Below are positions 35,278 to 47,500 of a stretch of DNA of 64,000 bases, piece after piece (within the stretch, counting starts at the first letter, position 1; each line of letters begins with the position of its first letter). The translations under genes and the position numbers were made by a program. The notes under the pieces are model-generated. The model made no database searches. It saw only the letters and a program-made list of their open reading frames with translations, and was not told the DNA's origin. The stretch covers positions 558,001 through 622,000 of the forward strand of contig WBMW01005087.1 in the NCBI GenBank assembly GCA_013396635.1. The letters run 5' to 3'. The DNA comes from Penelope pileata. Lineage: Eukaryota; Chordata; Aves; Galliformes; Cracidae.

Positions 35278-38200
35278 TTGAAATTGCAGACAGAAATAGA
35301 ATCATTTTTCCTTTCACCCTATATTATTCATTTTCAAAATATACTTTTTAGGGTCTTAATTATTCTTAGCACTGAATTAACTGATTTATAGAAATATTAA
35401 TAACTAGTTTAATGAGTTAGTAGTTAGTCTATCAGCAAAGTCCTTAAAATCTGCATTGTGTAATCTTTTAATTTAAAGACCCTAACACACAGCATGCCTG
35501 CACTACTTTGCACATATAATTACATTGCCAAGTTCTTAGAAAGCTCCCCGTTTTCTCTCAAGGGATTTAATCATGCAGTGATTTCCTTTCACTCAAACAC
35601 AGAAGTGTCCTGGGAAGCATTCTTATCTTCTTACACTACTTGATATGGTTTATAATTTTCCCACTTTATCTAGCTAAGTAATCTCTATGACCTATTAGTC
35701 CCTCATCAAGTCTGTTTCCAAAATGAAGAGCCTGTTCCTGCCTGCTGAGTCAAGTGAGCAAGTACTGTTGGCCACTGTTCCTGGTCTTTTAGGCACAACA
35801 AGCCACTCAGGGATCAGCAACCTTCACAGCCCCACCTGACAGCAGCCTGGTCTTTGGATGGGGTGGGAGAGAGGAGAACCCGTTGTGAGTACTGAAAGCA
35901 GAAGGTGACCCTCACCCCCCACTCCCCAACTCTATAGGTACTGAGATCCTACCAACAACTAAAGGTACTTAGCAATTCTCAGGCTAACTTAAACATTTGC
36001 AGCCAGTAATTCTGTAATTAAAGCCAGCTGTTCTCTCTATTAAAAAAAGAAAAAAAAAAACCACCACCCTCTCGCAGATTTGTAGAAGAGCAGTTCCAAG
36101 CTGGCTGAAGTTTCTTTTTCCTTCTCCCACCCCACAGACGCATATGATTTTAGCCACTGGCTCTCATCCCTATGCTCACTGTTCACTGCTTCCAGAACTG
36201 TGACAAATAACATACAGCTTAAATAACCAGGTCAAAAATAAGAAACTCCTTAATCTTTTACAGTACAGTATCACAAACTGTTGCACTTGAAGAACAGATC
36301 AGTGATGTGTCACACAGGGCCGGAACACATACAAACTCACTGCAGCTGGCCTTGTAGCTGAATCCAGAGACTCTGGGACCCCTTTGAGTCATTACAGAAC
36401 CCACTAGAGATCAAGACCCACCACTTGGGACATGTGAGCTTAGGCCTAACAGTGCTGCCAAGGCCCTTCCCTGCTCCCTCTCTCCTCTTCACGTGCCTAT
36501 TAAAGCATCCCATCCAAGGCCCTGACAATTTCATGTTTATTGACCTCCATATATTTGCATAAGGGATCACAACATACTACTTGTGTTACACACACAGATC
36601 AAGCCAAATGGCACACTGCAGTGCCCTGGGACGCTCAAAACGGCACAGTGACTGCTTGCTGAATGGTTGTGCATTCCCAAGATGTACAAACTCATCCATT
36701 TCTCCTCATGCTATTTTCTTCCCATTTAGGCACTAAAGATCCATTTGACAACTTGCTGTCTTTGCAGTTGGTCATGACGCACATCCAGTAAGCACGCACT
36801 GTTCCTGTAGGAATATAAGAATTAGCTGCTAGCCTGAAATTTGGTGAAACAATTTGCTTGTAACTAATCTCTCCTGCAGCATTAAAACAGCAGCTCCTCC
36901 ACAGCAGCAATCAGCTATCTGCTTGGGAGCCTAACTCACTCTACAGCGAGGTCAACAGGAAAGTTTCCATCAGTTCAAATAGGCTTTGGATCAGGCACCT
37001 TGCTCTTTACTGTAAGGGCACTGTCATTTCTACAACGAGCTCTCATTGCTACCACAAAGATACCCATGTCATTAACTTTGCTTGAGAGTTAAACTGCATC
37101 TAGCCTGCCGAAATTCATAACGATGGGAGTATAAACCCACAGAAACGGGAATTTGGATGTTAAAAAACTAACAGTCAACAGCCCTGGCAGTTGCCACTGC
37201 AGCTTAGATGTATGGACAACGTCACCTAGAGCAAGGAGAACGACACACAAAAGGAGGCTTTTATTTTTCCTTCCCAGGCAAATGAGCAGACAGAGCTACA
37301 GAAGGCATGGATGAGTCTCTTGTTATTTCACAGGCACAAGAGAGAACAGTCAACAGAATATCTCTCACTGCTGCAAGGAGACAACTGCACACTAACAGAC
37401 TTCACATGTTTAAGTCTTTGGGCTCCAATTCACTCTTACAACAGAGCGTAAAAGCTTGGACCTCCTCTGGATGCTAGAAACAAATACTTTCTCCTGTTTG
37501 AAGAACTTGGGGGAAAGGGGAAGAGATTGATGACATGCATATGTATTCACCACAGTGGATCAATTTTAGGAAAACAATATAGCATCATAAAAGTATCCGT
37601 AAATATTTAAAGAAGGGTTCTTTTACACTGAAAAAATATCACTTCTCTTGAAAAGAACTACAGAGTAATGTTTGAAGTGTTCTGATCTTACCAGGGAAAC
37701 TGTTGACTTTGGGAGTTAATAGCTAATATAATATTAAGTACACATTTGCAGCTCATCGGGAGGAGCACACCCGCTGATCAGAAACACGATGCAAAACAAG
37801 AGTTGTTGATGAACTGTGGTCATCTGCTTCCTCAAGTTTCCTTACTGACGCACAAAATCAGAGTCCCTGCGAAGAGAGCCAAGCCTGCTTCCCCTGAATC
37901 AAATAGCAAAATAGCAAAGTGGGTTTTATTTGAGGAAGCCAACCAACTTGGGAGCATGAGTCTTATAGACCATCTCCCTGGGCAAATTCATTTTACCCAT
38001 GCCAGAGCTTCTCAATGTAGGCTTCCCATCCCTCAGCATAGTTAAGAGAAAATTAAGCATGCAATCCTTCTCACATGAATGTACATGACAGCATGTCGTA
38101 TTAACTTCACCTTGGTCCTTGTAGCACCTTTGAAATCCCCATTCAAACAGTTACAGATAATGGGAAGAGAAACTGCACTAAGGCTTATCTGTGCAAACTA

Positions 38201-38659
38201 AATATGGCACTAAGCAGTCCACTTAATTTTAAATAGCTGCAGCGACTAGAAGTAAAACACCGTCCTTGGCCGTGTTTTATACTTAGGGCACAACTATAGC
38301 CAACAATGTGACAGACCAAAGCAACCATTAACTGTTCTTGTAGAGAGCTGACCAGAGGACTACAGCTTTTGAGGTTTTGGTATCCATTCTGGTCGCATGC
38401 TGGAAACAAAGCAAGAGATTTCAATAAACTGTTTCACTGAAGTACATATTGTGAAGAGCCACTTAATTAACAGTTTGGTAGGTTTTTGTCATTTAGGTCA
38501 TCCACATCAGAAATGATAGAAATACACCCTTTGAAACCCAAGAACCTAAAACCAGTGAAAGTTCAGATCTTTAGCGGAAATAATCATTATAGAGGACATC
38601 ATCTCACCCGTAGTGTTAGTAAAAAAATAAAAATAAAAAAAAATGGCAGAAGCAATTGA

Positions 38660-38688
38660 TTCAACTCCAACGATTCTATGATTTTCCT
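38660..38688 (+). repeat. Possible CR1 3' tail relic
   Basis: TTCAACTCCAACGATTCTAT GATTTTCC resembles the last 25 or so bases of CR1. No further CR1 sequence precedes it; an A-rich stretch does. Low confidence because of length. Confidence 0.4.
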
Positions 38689-40043
38689 CTTGGAAAAACT
38701 AATAATTGTTAAAAGACAATCTTTTAAGCTACTTAAAGGCACCCCAAGTACGTCTTCTATATACATATGCATCCACACATGAAAAAGCAGAAAAAGTTGG
38801 GGTTAATTTTGTTTTCTGTTTGTTTGACGTGATCCCAGCTATATTGATCTATTGGCAAAAACCACACAACTATAGAGTTTCCAAATATCACACCACATGA
38901 CGGCAAGTTCGGACATTGTATCAGAGACTGTAATTAAGGTTATTGCAGTTCTCAGCTTTGCATCGTGCTGAGACAAGTTAGGATAACGCATTGTCCAAAA
39001 AACAAGCGGACAAAAGCTTTGAGCAGGCACACAAATCATGAGCTGACATGGCAAATAACAAGTTCAGAGCTATTAGCAAAAGAAGAGTTCTAATCTATTC
39101 ACTCCCATTCATCTATCCTCTAATAAACAGTCCTTCAAATCACAAGGATTTATTCACCTGTGAAAAGGTCATATACCATTACGCATTTATGGCATGCAGT
39201 TTGCTAATATACGGCAATTTGGGGGGCAAGCATCATAGGCTGTGTAATTTATCATTCAATATCTGCTTCCACAGCTGTTTCAAAAAAAGTTTTATTTTCT
39301 TGAGTTGTTAGCTTTGTTTCCTAAGGAAATAAAGTGTAACTTATTAACAGACAGACATATCAATGGGAATGCACACACATCCCTTTCAACAGCATTTGAA
39401 CTTACTGGCTAATTTCAAACAGATCCTTACAGAGCAGCAGAAATATTAAACTCAGTCCTTGGATGAGGGGAGCAAAATTAGTGCCCAAGGGAAGGACTAC
39501 AGTTATCAGAGTCAGAGAATCAGTTCAGGGGTGCATGATAAGACTAAGTTCTGCTGCTGGTTCCCATACGTAACATACAACTGAGAAGATAAAATTGAGA
39601 CATGATGAGCTCCTTATAGGCAGGCCCAGAGTTTAAAGAAATCACTTGAGATTTCTTTTGCACTTTTGGATTCCTGTATGTTTTCAAGGGACATACAAGT
39701 CTGTTTAGGGCATTCAAGTTTGTTGATTATCACCTTTTGTGGCCTCTCCATTGAAGCTCATGGATTCCCCAAGACTGATGTTCTATGGCTTGTAAAAACA
39801 TTCACCTCATACAGGCTTATACCTACAGATCAGAGCTAGAAGTTCCAGGAAAAAGAAAACAAACACCAAAAAGCAACTAACAGCAAGGAGAGTTGCAACA
39901 TTTCCTAAGTCTGGTTGAACTAGAAATATGGCTAGGCAATCTCTGTATTACTGTTTCAGCATTTCTGATCACAAATGAAACAATAAAATTGACAGTGAGA
40001 AGTGCCTTCGTTTTAATTCATATTCCCTTTTTAACGAGCTTTT

Positions 40044-40061
40044 CTTTTTTTTTTTTTTNTT
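40044..40061. repeat. Poly(T) run with an undetermined base
   Basis: T run interrupted by N at 40059. It is the only ambiguous base in the window and probably marks difficult sequencing through the homopolymer. Confidence 0.9.
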
Positions 40062-42579
40062 CATCTATCTTGACCAGACATCTCTAATTCTCTGTTATGG
40101 AAGAGGCTACAGCAAGGGCTTTGATGTTAGTCATCTCTTTCCCTCCTCCCTATCTGAAAAAGTGTAATGCCCTCCAATTCTAGATAATAGTACACACCTT
40201 GATAAACAGGAGGTCTTAATCAGATTTTCTCCTTTAAAAGGTGAAGGTCCTACTTGGATTGTTAGTATTTTTGCTACATTATAATGGAAGAATATACAGA
40301 TTCCAATTAGCAGCATTTCAAAAGACTTCACGTTGCTATTTGTCAGATACTCTCACTTAAATTTCCTTCCTGATGTCCTATTGAAATGATCCTTCAAATG
40401 AAGGGACATCACTTATCTGGTAACAGAATTGGTGCTTTGCTAATTGACTGCTGGCAGAAGGGATTGAAGGAAACTCATGAACACGACAAGAACAAGGGAC
40501 ACATGGCTTTGAGTAATACAATACTTGGAACTTCTCAGACTTCCCCTTCTCAGACTTTTTCAGTTATGCATTTTAGAAGAGCGAGACACATTCCTAACTT
40601 GTTAGCAAGGGTCACTGGACCACAAGACTTCTGATAAATTTTCATGAGGATATGTTTTTCCTCCTCCCATAAAAAGATCAGCCAACAACTCATATTTGCC
40701 TTCTGTTTTGCTTTTTTCCTTCCTCTCTTGCCCCTCACATTTTATTGTCATTATTTTCATCGTTTTTTGGTTTTTTGATTTATTGCAAGTGGGTTTTCAG
40801 GAAGCAGGCTGTTAAGTTGGGAAAACTAATTCTGTTCTCATAAAAAGCAGGGAACTACGAAGTATGCCTTCATGACAGGTTGTGGACTGGTTACCCTTTT
40901 TTTGAAAGGACAGCCTCATAAGTCAGCCTTGTGTTAACAACTCTGTGGCCGTAATGGCCCTTGCTGTCCTTACCAGTGACCCCCACACACTCTCTGCTCA
41001 TGGCAGTTCAGCCCTGGAGCTTCAGTCCTTGCTGGAGCTGTGATGCCAGCGTGACTGTGCCCAGCCCCATCCTAACCTACCGACTGGGCGTCCTCCAGAG
41101 CCCCAGGCCTACAACATAGATAGCCTTATTTCCAGTCTCATTTCTGAGCCCACCAGCTAGCCCACCTTCCCTGCGTGGGGGAGCCCTGTCAGGCTGCTCT
41201 GTGACATTAGGTTGAGACAAACTACAAGAATTTGTATTCCAACCTGAACAAGACGACTATATTAAACATTCAGAGAGAAACACCTTCGCCTTTGATTTAC
41301 TCTGCACTACAGACAGCCCACCAGCTAGTCACAGTGCTGTGGCAAAACTTGGTTCAGAACATGTAAGCACTGTTTTCAAAGGCTTAAAGTCAGGAAATCC
41401 TGCATGCAGAGAGGCAGGAAGGACACAGGCTATGGAAGCTCAGACCAGGATTTCACACATTCACTGATATCACTATGGATAAATGAACTGGACAGCCTGA
41501 GAGACACAGGAAGCCTACTTAAAAGTACTCTGTATTAAGGGAACAGCAAGGTTTTAGAGTGGATAAAAAAAAAGAGCTGATATCTCAAAGTATCTTGAGA
41601 GTCAATTATTCATATGCACTAATGGAGAGGGCGAACAGCAATATTTCCATTTTGGCATCAGCACACGCTTAAGGTGCTGAGAAAAACCACCAGAGGTGTG
41701 AAACAGCTGTCAGTCATGTTGTGAAGGACCAAGATTAAATATCCCTCCTAGCCAACAGCCTTAGACTAAGGATAGCAATCATCAATCATGCAAAGCCCAC
41801 AGAGGGCTTGTTCCAGGAAACAGTCCTTAAAAAAAAGCCAGGATGTCTTGGAAATGCATGCAGACAAAACCACACGAACAATCTGCCCCACAAAGGGATA
41901 TTAATAATCTACAGACTACATATATACAAACAGCCTGCTCTAAGCCACATTGGGCGAAAGACAGGGAGCACATCTCCTAATTCTATCTTCTTCAGATGAA
42001 GAACTGAGAGTCTCGCTAACGTAGGAAGCGAGAGGAAGGAAATTACTAAGGAAATCTCCTTATACCTCATCACAAGAGACAAGCCTGAGAAAAGCAGGGG
42101 TTTATTTACACTCTTCCGAAGCCCCGGCTTGCCAGATGGCCCTTCAGGGCTCCTCAGCATGGCACAGCTTAGGGTAGCATTAAGACTTCTCAGAGCTGGT
42201 CTGACCCCACAGCAGGAAGGAATTAGGCAGCTGTGCCAAGCACCAGCAACAAGATAACACACCACTGCATCAGGTGCCGATGATCTCATTTTCTGTAGAA
42301 GAGGACATTAGTGTTTTTTTCTCTAAGGGTGGGGTAAGAAAGAAGAAAGTTATTTTGGTTTTAGGTTCCCAGAAAATAGTCTTGTAAAGGGCTCCTGAGA
42401 ATGTTACACTGGATAGGAACCTAACTAACATTTATTCTTCTGAAAATACCTTCCTCCACCCTTAGCAACTGATCCAAGACCCTATATTGCCTTTCTAAGT
42501 TAAATACAGTCCCTATTGACTCTTGGGAGGCCGGGATTTAACCCTCTTTGTTTTCTTAGAGCAAAACATACACACTCAC

Positions 42580-42693
42580 AGAAATCACTCATCTGATTCA
42601 TTTCCTCTGGCACCGTATTGTTAAGTTGTTTAAACAAAGCATTCGACTTTTTCATCTTCCTTCCCCTCTCCTTTAGGGCCACTTTTTCCCCAG
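42580..42693 (-). other. Isolated candidate exon in the gene A intron
   Basis: Product not recognised. A strong acceptor (TTAGATTTCTCTCCCAG) and a donor beginning GTGAGTGTG enclose 37 whole codons plus split codons at both ends (phase 1 to phase 1). The peptide, GEKVALKERGRKMKKSNALF then KQLNNTVPEEMNQMSDF, is charged and helix-like. It would have to be skipped in the preferred gene A model because the neighbouring exons meet in phase 0. It might belong to an alternative transcript or be a pseudo-exon. Confidence 0.25.
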
Positions 42694-43086
42694 CTGGGAG
42701 AGAAATCTAACTTCCTTAATAAGCCGTTACTGTAGCTAATAGCCTAGAGGGAGAAAAGCCCCCTTATGAACCTTGAAAACACTCTGTGTTAGCTCTTGTA
42801 AAGCAGACGAATGAAAGGAGGAACACGTTATACATTATAGGCTTAAATTTTGACAGGAGGCTGCTGCAGCCTGCTCTTGGATTCATTTCACCCTTGCTTC
42901 ATTGGCTTCTCAAATTTTCTGAACTTCAGACGTTAAACCTGGGTCCACATCACTCAATTCTGAAGGATTTCTTCTGACTCGAGGAATAGAGCTGCTGACC
43001 ACAGAGGCCCTGCTCTCATCTGCTGGGATTGCTAATGTTTTCTGAGATGAGAGAGATTGAGACTGTCTGAAGGGACAGGCTGTTAA

Positions 43087-43106
43087 AAAATACAAAAAAA
43101 AAAAAA
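43087..43106. repeat. A-rich run
   Basis: AAAAAATAC followed by a run of about 15 A. No attached retrotransposon was seen. Confidence 0.85.
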
Positions 43107-44501
43107 AACCACCAGAACTAGTCTAACAATCAGATAGCATTCATCAACACAAAAAAGAAAGATGTTCACTGAGGCTCTGTAGCCATGCATCTGCTGGAAG
43201 AAGCCAGTTAACCAACAGCTAAGCCTATGTTTAAGGAAATTAACTAACAGGCCTGTGCTCCTTGTCCAACTGTTACAAACTGCTGCAGACAGAAGGGCAG
43301 AAAGCAGGAAGAAAAAAGAAACCCAGCAGCAAGTACAGGATTTACTATATCTTTTCTTTCTTTTAAGAAAAAAGTCAGAAGAAAAACATCTCAGCCTTAA
43401 CCTACCACCTCCCAAGGACTAAATACATACATAAAAGTAGCATACGCCTGTTCAAATTACGTATTTCAGCTAACCACTGGTAAACTTTAACCCCAACAAA
43501 TGAAGACATGCCTTCGAAATGCTTTTTTCATCACAGCCAGCACAGTATCTCTTACTTTTCAGAGTGACGGATGGCTTGTCACCACATACACCAGCCCAAA
43601 TTAGCCTTAATAACTTGCTGCTTTGAAAACAGAAAAGCGTAACACCACACCAACACCTTGGGGATGAGGTGCAAGTTACAGGGCAAGCTCGTGGTGGTCT
43701 TTCCACAACACACTGTAATAAAATGGGCGGAGGGGAAGCAGATGGAAAGATGAAAAAAAAAGATGAATTGGAAAAAAGGAAGTGGGAGTTCTTGAATAAC
43801 CCTTAATTCAAATAAAAGCATCTTCTATGCAATGGTATCAAATATTAGCTCTCCATGAATTATCAGGTTTTGATAACAAGATACAGCTCTTTGTTTTACA
43901 TGGAAAACCTCTACACAGCACCCACTGTAGCTGAAGGTCTGAAATTCTACTCCACTGAAAAGCAGTATTATTGTTATACAAACATTATATGAATTATATT
44001 GAGTAGATGGGTCAAGTGAATTATTGTTCTTCCCAGCTGCTTCCAAGGTTTAGTCAGGCTAAACCGTAGGTAATACTATAATTATGCTTCAGGTGGAATC
44101 CCTCTTCTGGAGTTATGAGCAGTAGCAGACATTCAGACAGCCTAAGTGTCCTGTGTACAGCGTCAGAAGCTGATCCCAATCTCTGTGGGGAAGGGGCAAG
44201 GGAGAAGCAACAACATTAGAGAGAGGGCATGTTCAAGCTTCCTGACTGATGAGATTCAGCACTAACACGTTGGGTAGTTATATCACACACTAGTTTCAGC
44301 AGTCTCCTTAATGCATGTGTGGGGGAAAGACACGGAGGAGCAAGGAGACTCCTCAGAGTGACCTCAGTTAATGCTGCAGCCAAATCCATGATGTCTGAAT
44401 TTAGGTCCAAAGCATTACCTCTCAGCATCTAGATCTACAGTCTCTAGACTAGTCTCTAGAGCTACTGCCATTACAGAATGAAGGGCCAATGAGGGAAGGA
44501 G

Positions 44502-44519
44502 GAAAAAAAAAAAAAAAAA
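44502..44519. repeat. Poly(A) run
   Basis: Uninterrupted A run after GGGAAGGAGG. No attached retrotransposon was seen. Confidence 0.85.
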
Positions 44520-47500
44520 TTAACTTCCATTCCAGCCATCCCCATCACACAAGCAGCCTGATTTGCTTTGCCCTGGGTCCATTCCTCCTTTGTACAAGGA
44601 GAGTCCCAACCAGCAGCACAGCAAGATCAGCAGAAATCTTCTCCTTCATGCCACAGGAAACACTTCTTGCCTTCAGCACTTCTCCCCCACTCAACTCCTC
44701 CTCCCACACGTTAATCACCTCACTTCATGCTTAAAAATGAAGAGGATGGGGGGGAAAGTCATCATCATTCAGTAACAGCAACTTCAATTCACCAGAGGAA
44801 ACAACAGAGGCACAGGAACACAGAGAGGAAGTGTTTGCATATGCATAGGAACAGCCAAGAAAACTAACTAGTGAAGAGGCAAAATAAGCAAGTTGCACCC
44901 TGCCCTTGTCACCCCCTACAAAACATTCCCCAGCCAGCTGCATACTGGCCAGGACACCTGGCGCAGGTGCCAGAACATCCTACTGGCAGCCACCCAGGGG
45001 TTTCTGCTCCTCCCCAGGGCTGCCCCAGGCAGAGGTAAAGCTGGCAGCTGCCTTGGGCAGAAACACAGTGTGGGTGTTTGGAATAGCCATGCTCTGCTGT
45101 TTCCTTTGCTTGTGCTCCACTGAGCTTGCTGCTAATAACTGCTATAGAACCTGCAGTCTTGGTGTGCAAGGCTGCTATTTCTGTCCCCTAGGTGAGCAGG
45201 AAGCAAGGTGGGCAGCAGCAGCAGAAGGGCTGTAATTGCCAGGCTGCACTCGTGCCCTAGTTGCTGCAGAAGGTGACAGCTAGCTCCCTCACACCTGTGA
45301 GTACATGAGATCCACATGTTGCCCTAAACCTCATGGAACAGGCAGCCAAGTCACAACCTGTCCCTAAACACATTCCCCAAGTGATTTTGTTTCTATTACC
45401 GATAAACTTCCATTTCTTATTGTTCTTTTCTACTCTTTAAAGGGCTTTACTACACTCTACGTAGAGCAAGCACCTTGGATATAGAGTGCCCCACACCAGG
45501 CAATACTGTGCTTACCTTGTGCCTCCCTGTTAACAGCTACTCAGGGGTGGTGGTAACAACTTTCCACAACAGCCTTCCCGCAAAACAGTCCACTGCTGAT
45601 AACAGCTTTACAGTAGACCCACATGTAGTTCTCGCTGAACTAAAGCCAATCCCCAACTGCAGCAACTCACTTGCGCTGACCTGCACTACAGAGATCACCT
45701 CAGATTCATCTAAGCTTCATAATCTCCCTTGGATTGTGCCCAGCCTCACCACCTCAAATTCATCTTCTGGGAAAGGACAAAACATCTGGACAGGACATAA
45801 GCAGCAAACCTTGTCCATTGAGTGCTAACCTTCCTCCATACAGAGGCTCCAAGGACACAAGCTTTGCTTCTGCTTTTTGTTGCATTACAGAAACAACAGC
45901 CAAGAGGGAGGAAGGGAGGAGAAACAGGCACAGAGTAACAGGCCTGTACTAATGATGTCGGAAGCCCTCTACCTGTGCCAAGGTCAGTGATCACACACAT
46001 ATGGACCTGGGCAAGAGCTGATTACAACAAGAGAAGGAAGGGGAAGGGACAGACAAAAAAAAAAGCCAAACCACACTTTTTCTGCATTCTAGTTTCCTCT
46101 GAAAGCAGACAGTCGCATACAGTGCATTGCAAGAGACCAGTCGCATTTTATCTGTCTGCTCACAACAGAGCATTAGTTAAGACAAGTCATGCTTTGGTTG
46201 TTATTTTTATTCCTGAACATAGCTGGAGTCAAATCAGTTGCAGAGAAGCACTGAATTTTACTGCAGAGGATATGAGAAAGAAGAATGAACGCATACTGCA
46301 TTCAGACTAGCAATGATTTCCCAGAAAGTATGCAGGGCTATTTAAAGTTACATACAAACCACAACGGTGTCTGAAGGAAGACTTCAGCAGTCTTCTGCTG
46401 GCTTCTTCATTCCACGAACCTTCAGCATCACTGGCATTTCCTCAAGGTATTGAAAAAAGCAAGAGCTAATCATTGTCTTGGCTGTTTCCGTTCAGATCAT
46501 TACATTAAAGTCAATTGTTCTGCTGCTGGCAGTAGCACACCCCCTACACCTCTGCAGTAAGGTTGAGGACTTTTTACTGTGCATTCGCTCTTTTGCCACA
46601 TGCACACAAAACAAGAACTACTCTCTGAACAGCACTAGAAAGTAAAACAAACTCCGTCAGCAGCCAGTCTCTCCCTCATCTCACCATGTGTAGCTTTAAG
46701 TGCTCTAGTGCATGGAAAGATCCTGCCCACCTAAAAGCAAAACAATCCCCCAGCCCCTCAAAAAGAAATTCCCCACCACAACACTCCCAACACCATCAGA
46801 CCACTCCAGAAAAAAACTGATTACTAGACTTTTACATTGCTCCTTCCCACAGAGGGTTTCCTCCCAAAGTGAATGAGTGGCTGCGAAAATGAAAATAAAA
46901 GTAAGTTGGTGTAATCCCCACCAGAGTAAGCTTTAAAAGCAGAGTTTCACTCCCCCCCCACTTCTTAGGAAGTACATTCTAAGAAAGACACCCACGTTTT
47001 CTTCCTGCTTTCCAAAAGGCACAGTACTCCAACAGCCCGTTGTCCATCCTCAGAAGGAGTCTACAGAGCAACCATTAACAGAGCACTCAAGAACCTTATT
47101 TTTGACCACGAAACGGGAAAGTGTTCAAACTCACATAACTACACCAATTATACCAAAAGTCCAGACTCACACAACTATGCCAGTTGTCACATCCAGAACT
47201 GGGAGCTCTGCTTCACATCATTTTCTTTCTCTTCCTTGAGTATCGCCCTTCTCAAGCTCTACTTTCTCAGGCTGCTTCCTTCGGCTACCCTAGCTCTCTC
47301 TGGTTGGCCCTAATACGAGCCCAGGGTGACCCTGCCCTGGGCCCACCCCTCCCAGTCCCAGGGGAGCACAGATGCAAGCACTCTGCCTGTGCTCCCCAGC
47401 CAGCCACACCGCTCCAACAGGTCCTCAACCATCAGTTCAGGCCTGGATCAGCTGTTGCCCTACACCGCGTGAACAGTGATTCAGCACGTTCAGAAACAGG

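Larger units (their letters stand above)
35278..42579. other. Gene-free sequence, probable intron
   Basis: Holds a possible CR1 tail at 38660-38688 and a T run with one undetermined base at 40059. A GC-richer patch at about 40930-41210 has no recognised family. A minus candidate exon at 36692-36804 is discussed in findings. The 99-codon plus frame at 37746-38045 and the 126-codon minus frame at 41909-42289 lack splice support. Confidence 0.4.

Noticed and set aside
40930..41210. GC-rich patch considered as an LTR
   Set aside because: No matching second copy, no TG...CA ends with a target duplication and no polyadenylation motif at the right place could be shown by eye. Its loose resemblance to 61 kb is compositional.
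41909..42289. 126-codon minus frame
   Set aside because: Codons and peptide look random and no acceptor or donor bounds it.
45475..45828. 117-codon Ser/Thr-rich plus frame
   Set aside because: Superficially mucin-like, but with no signal peptide, no splice sites and no start context.
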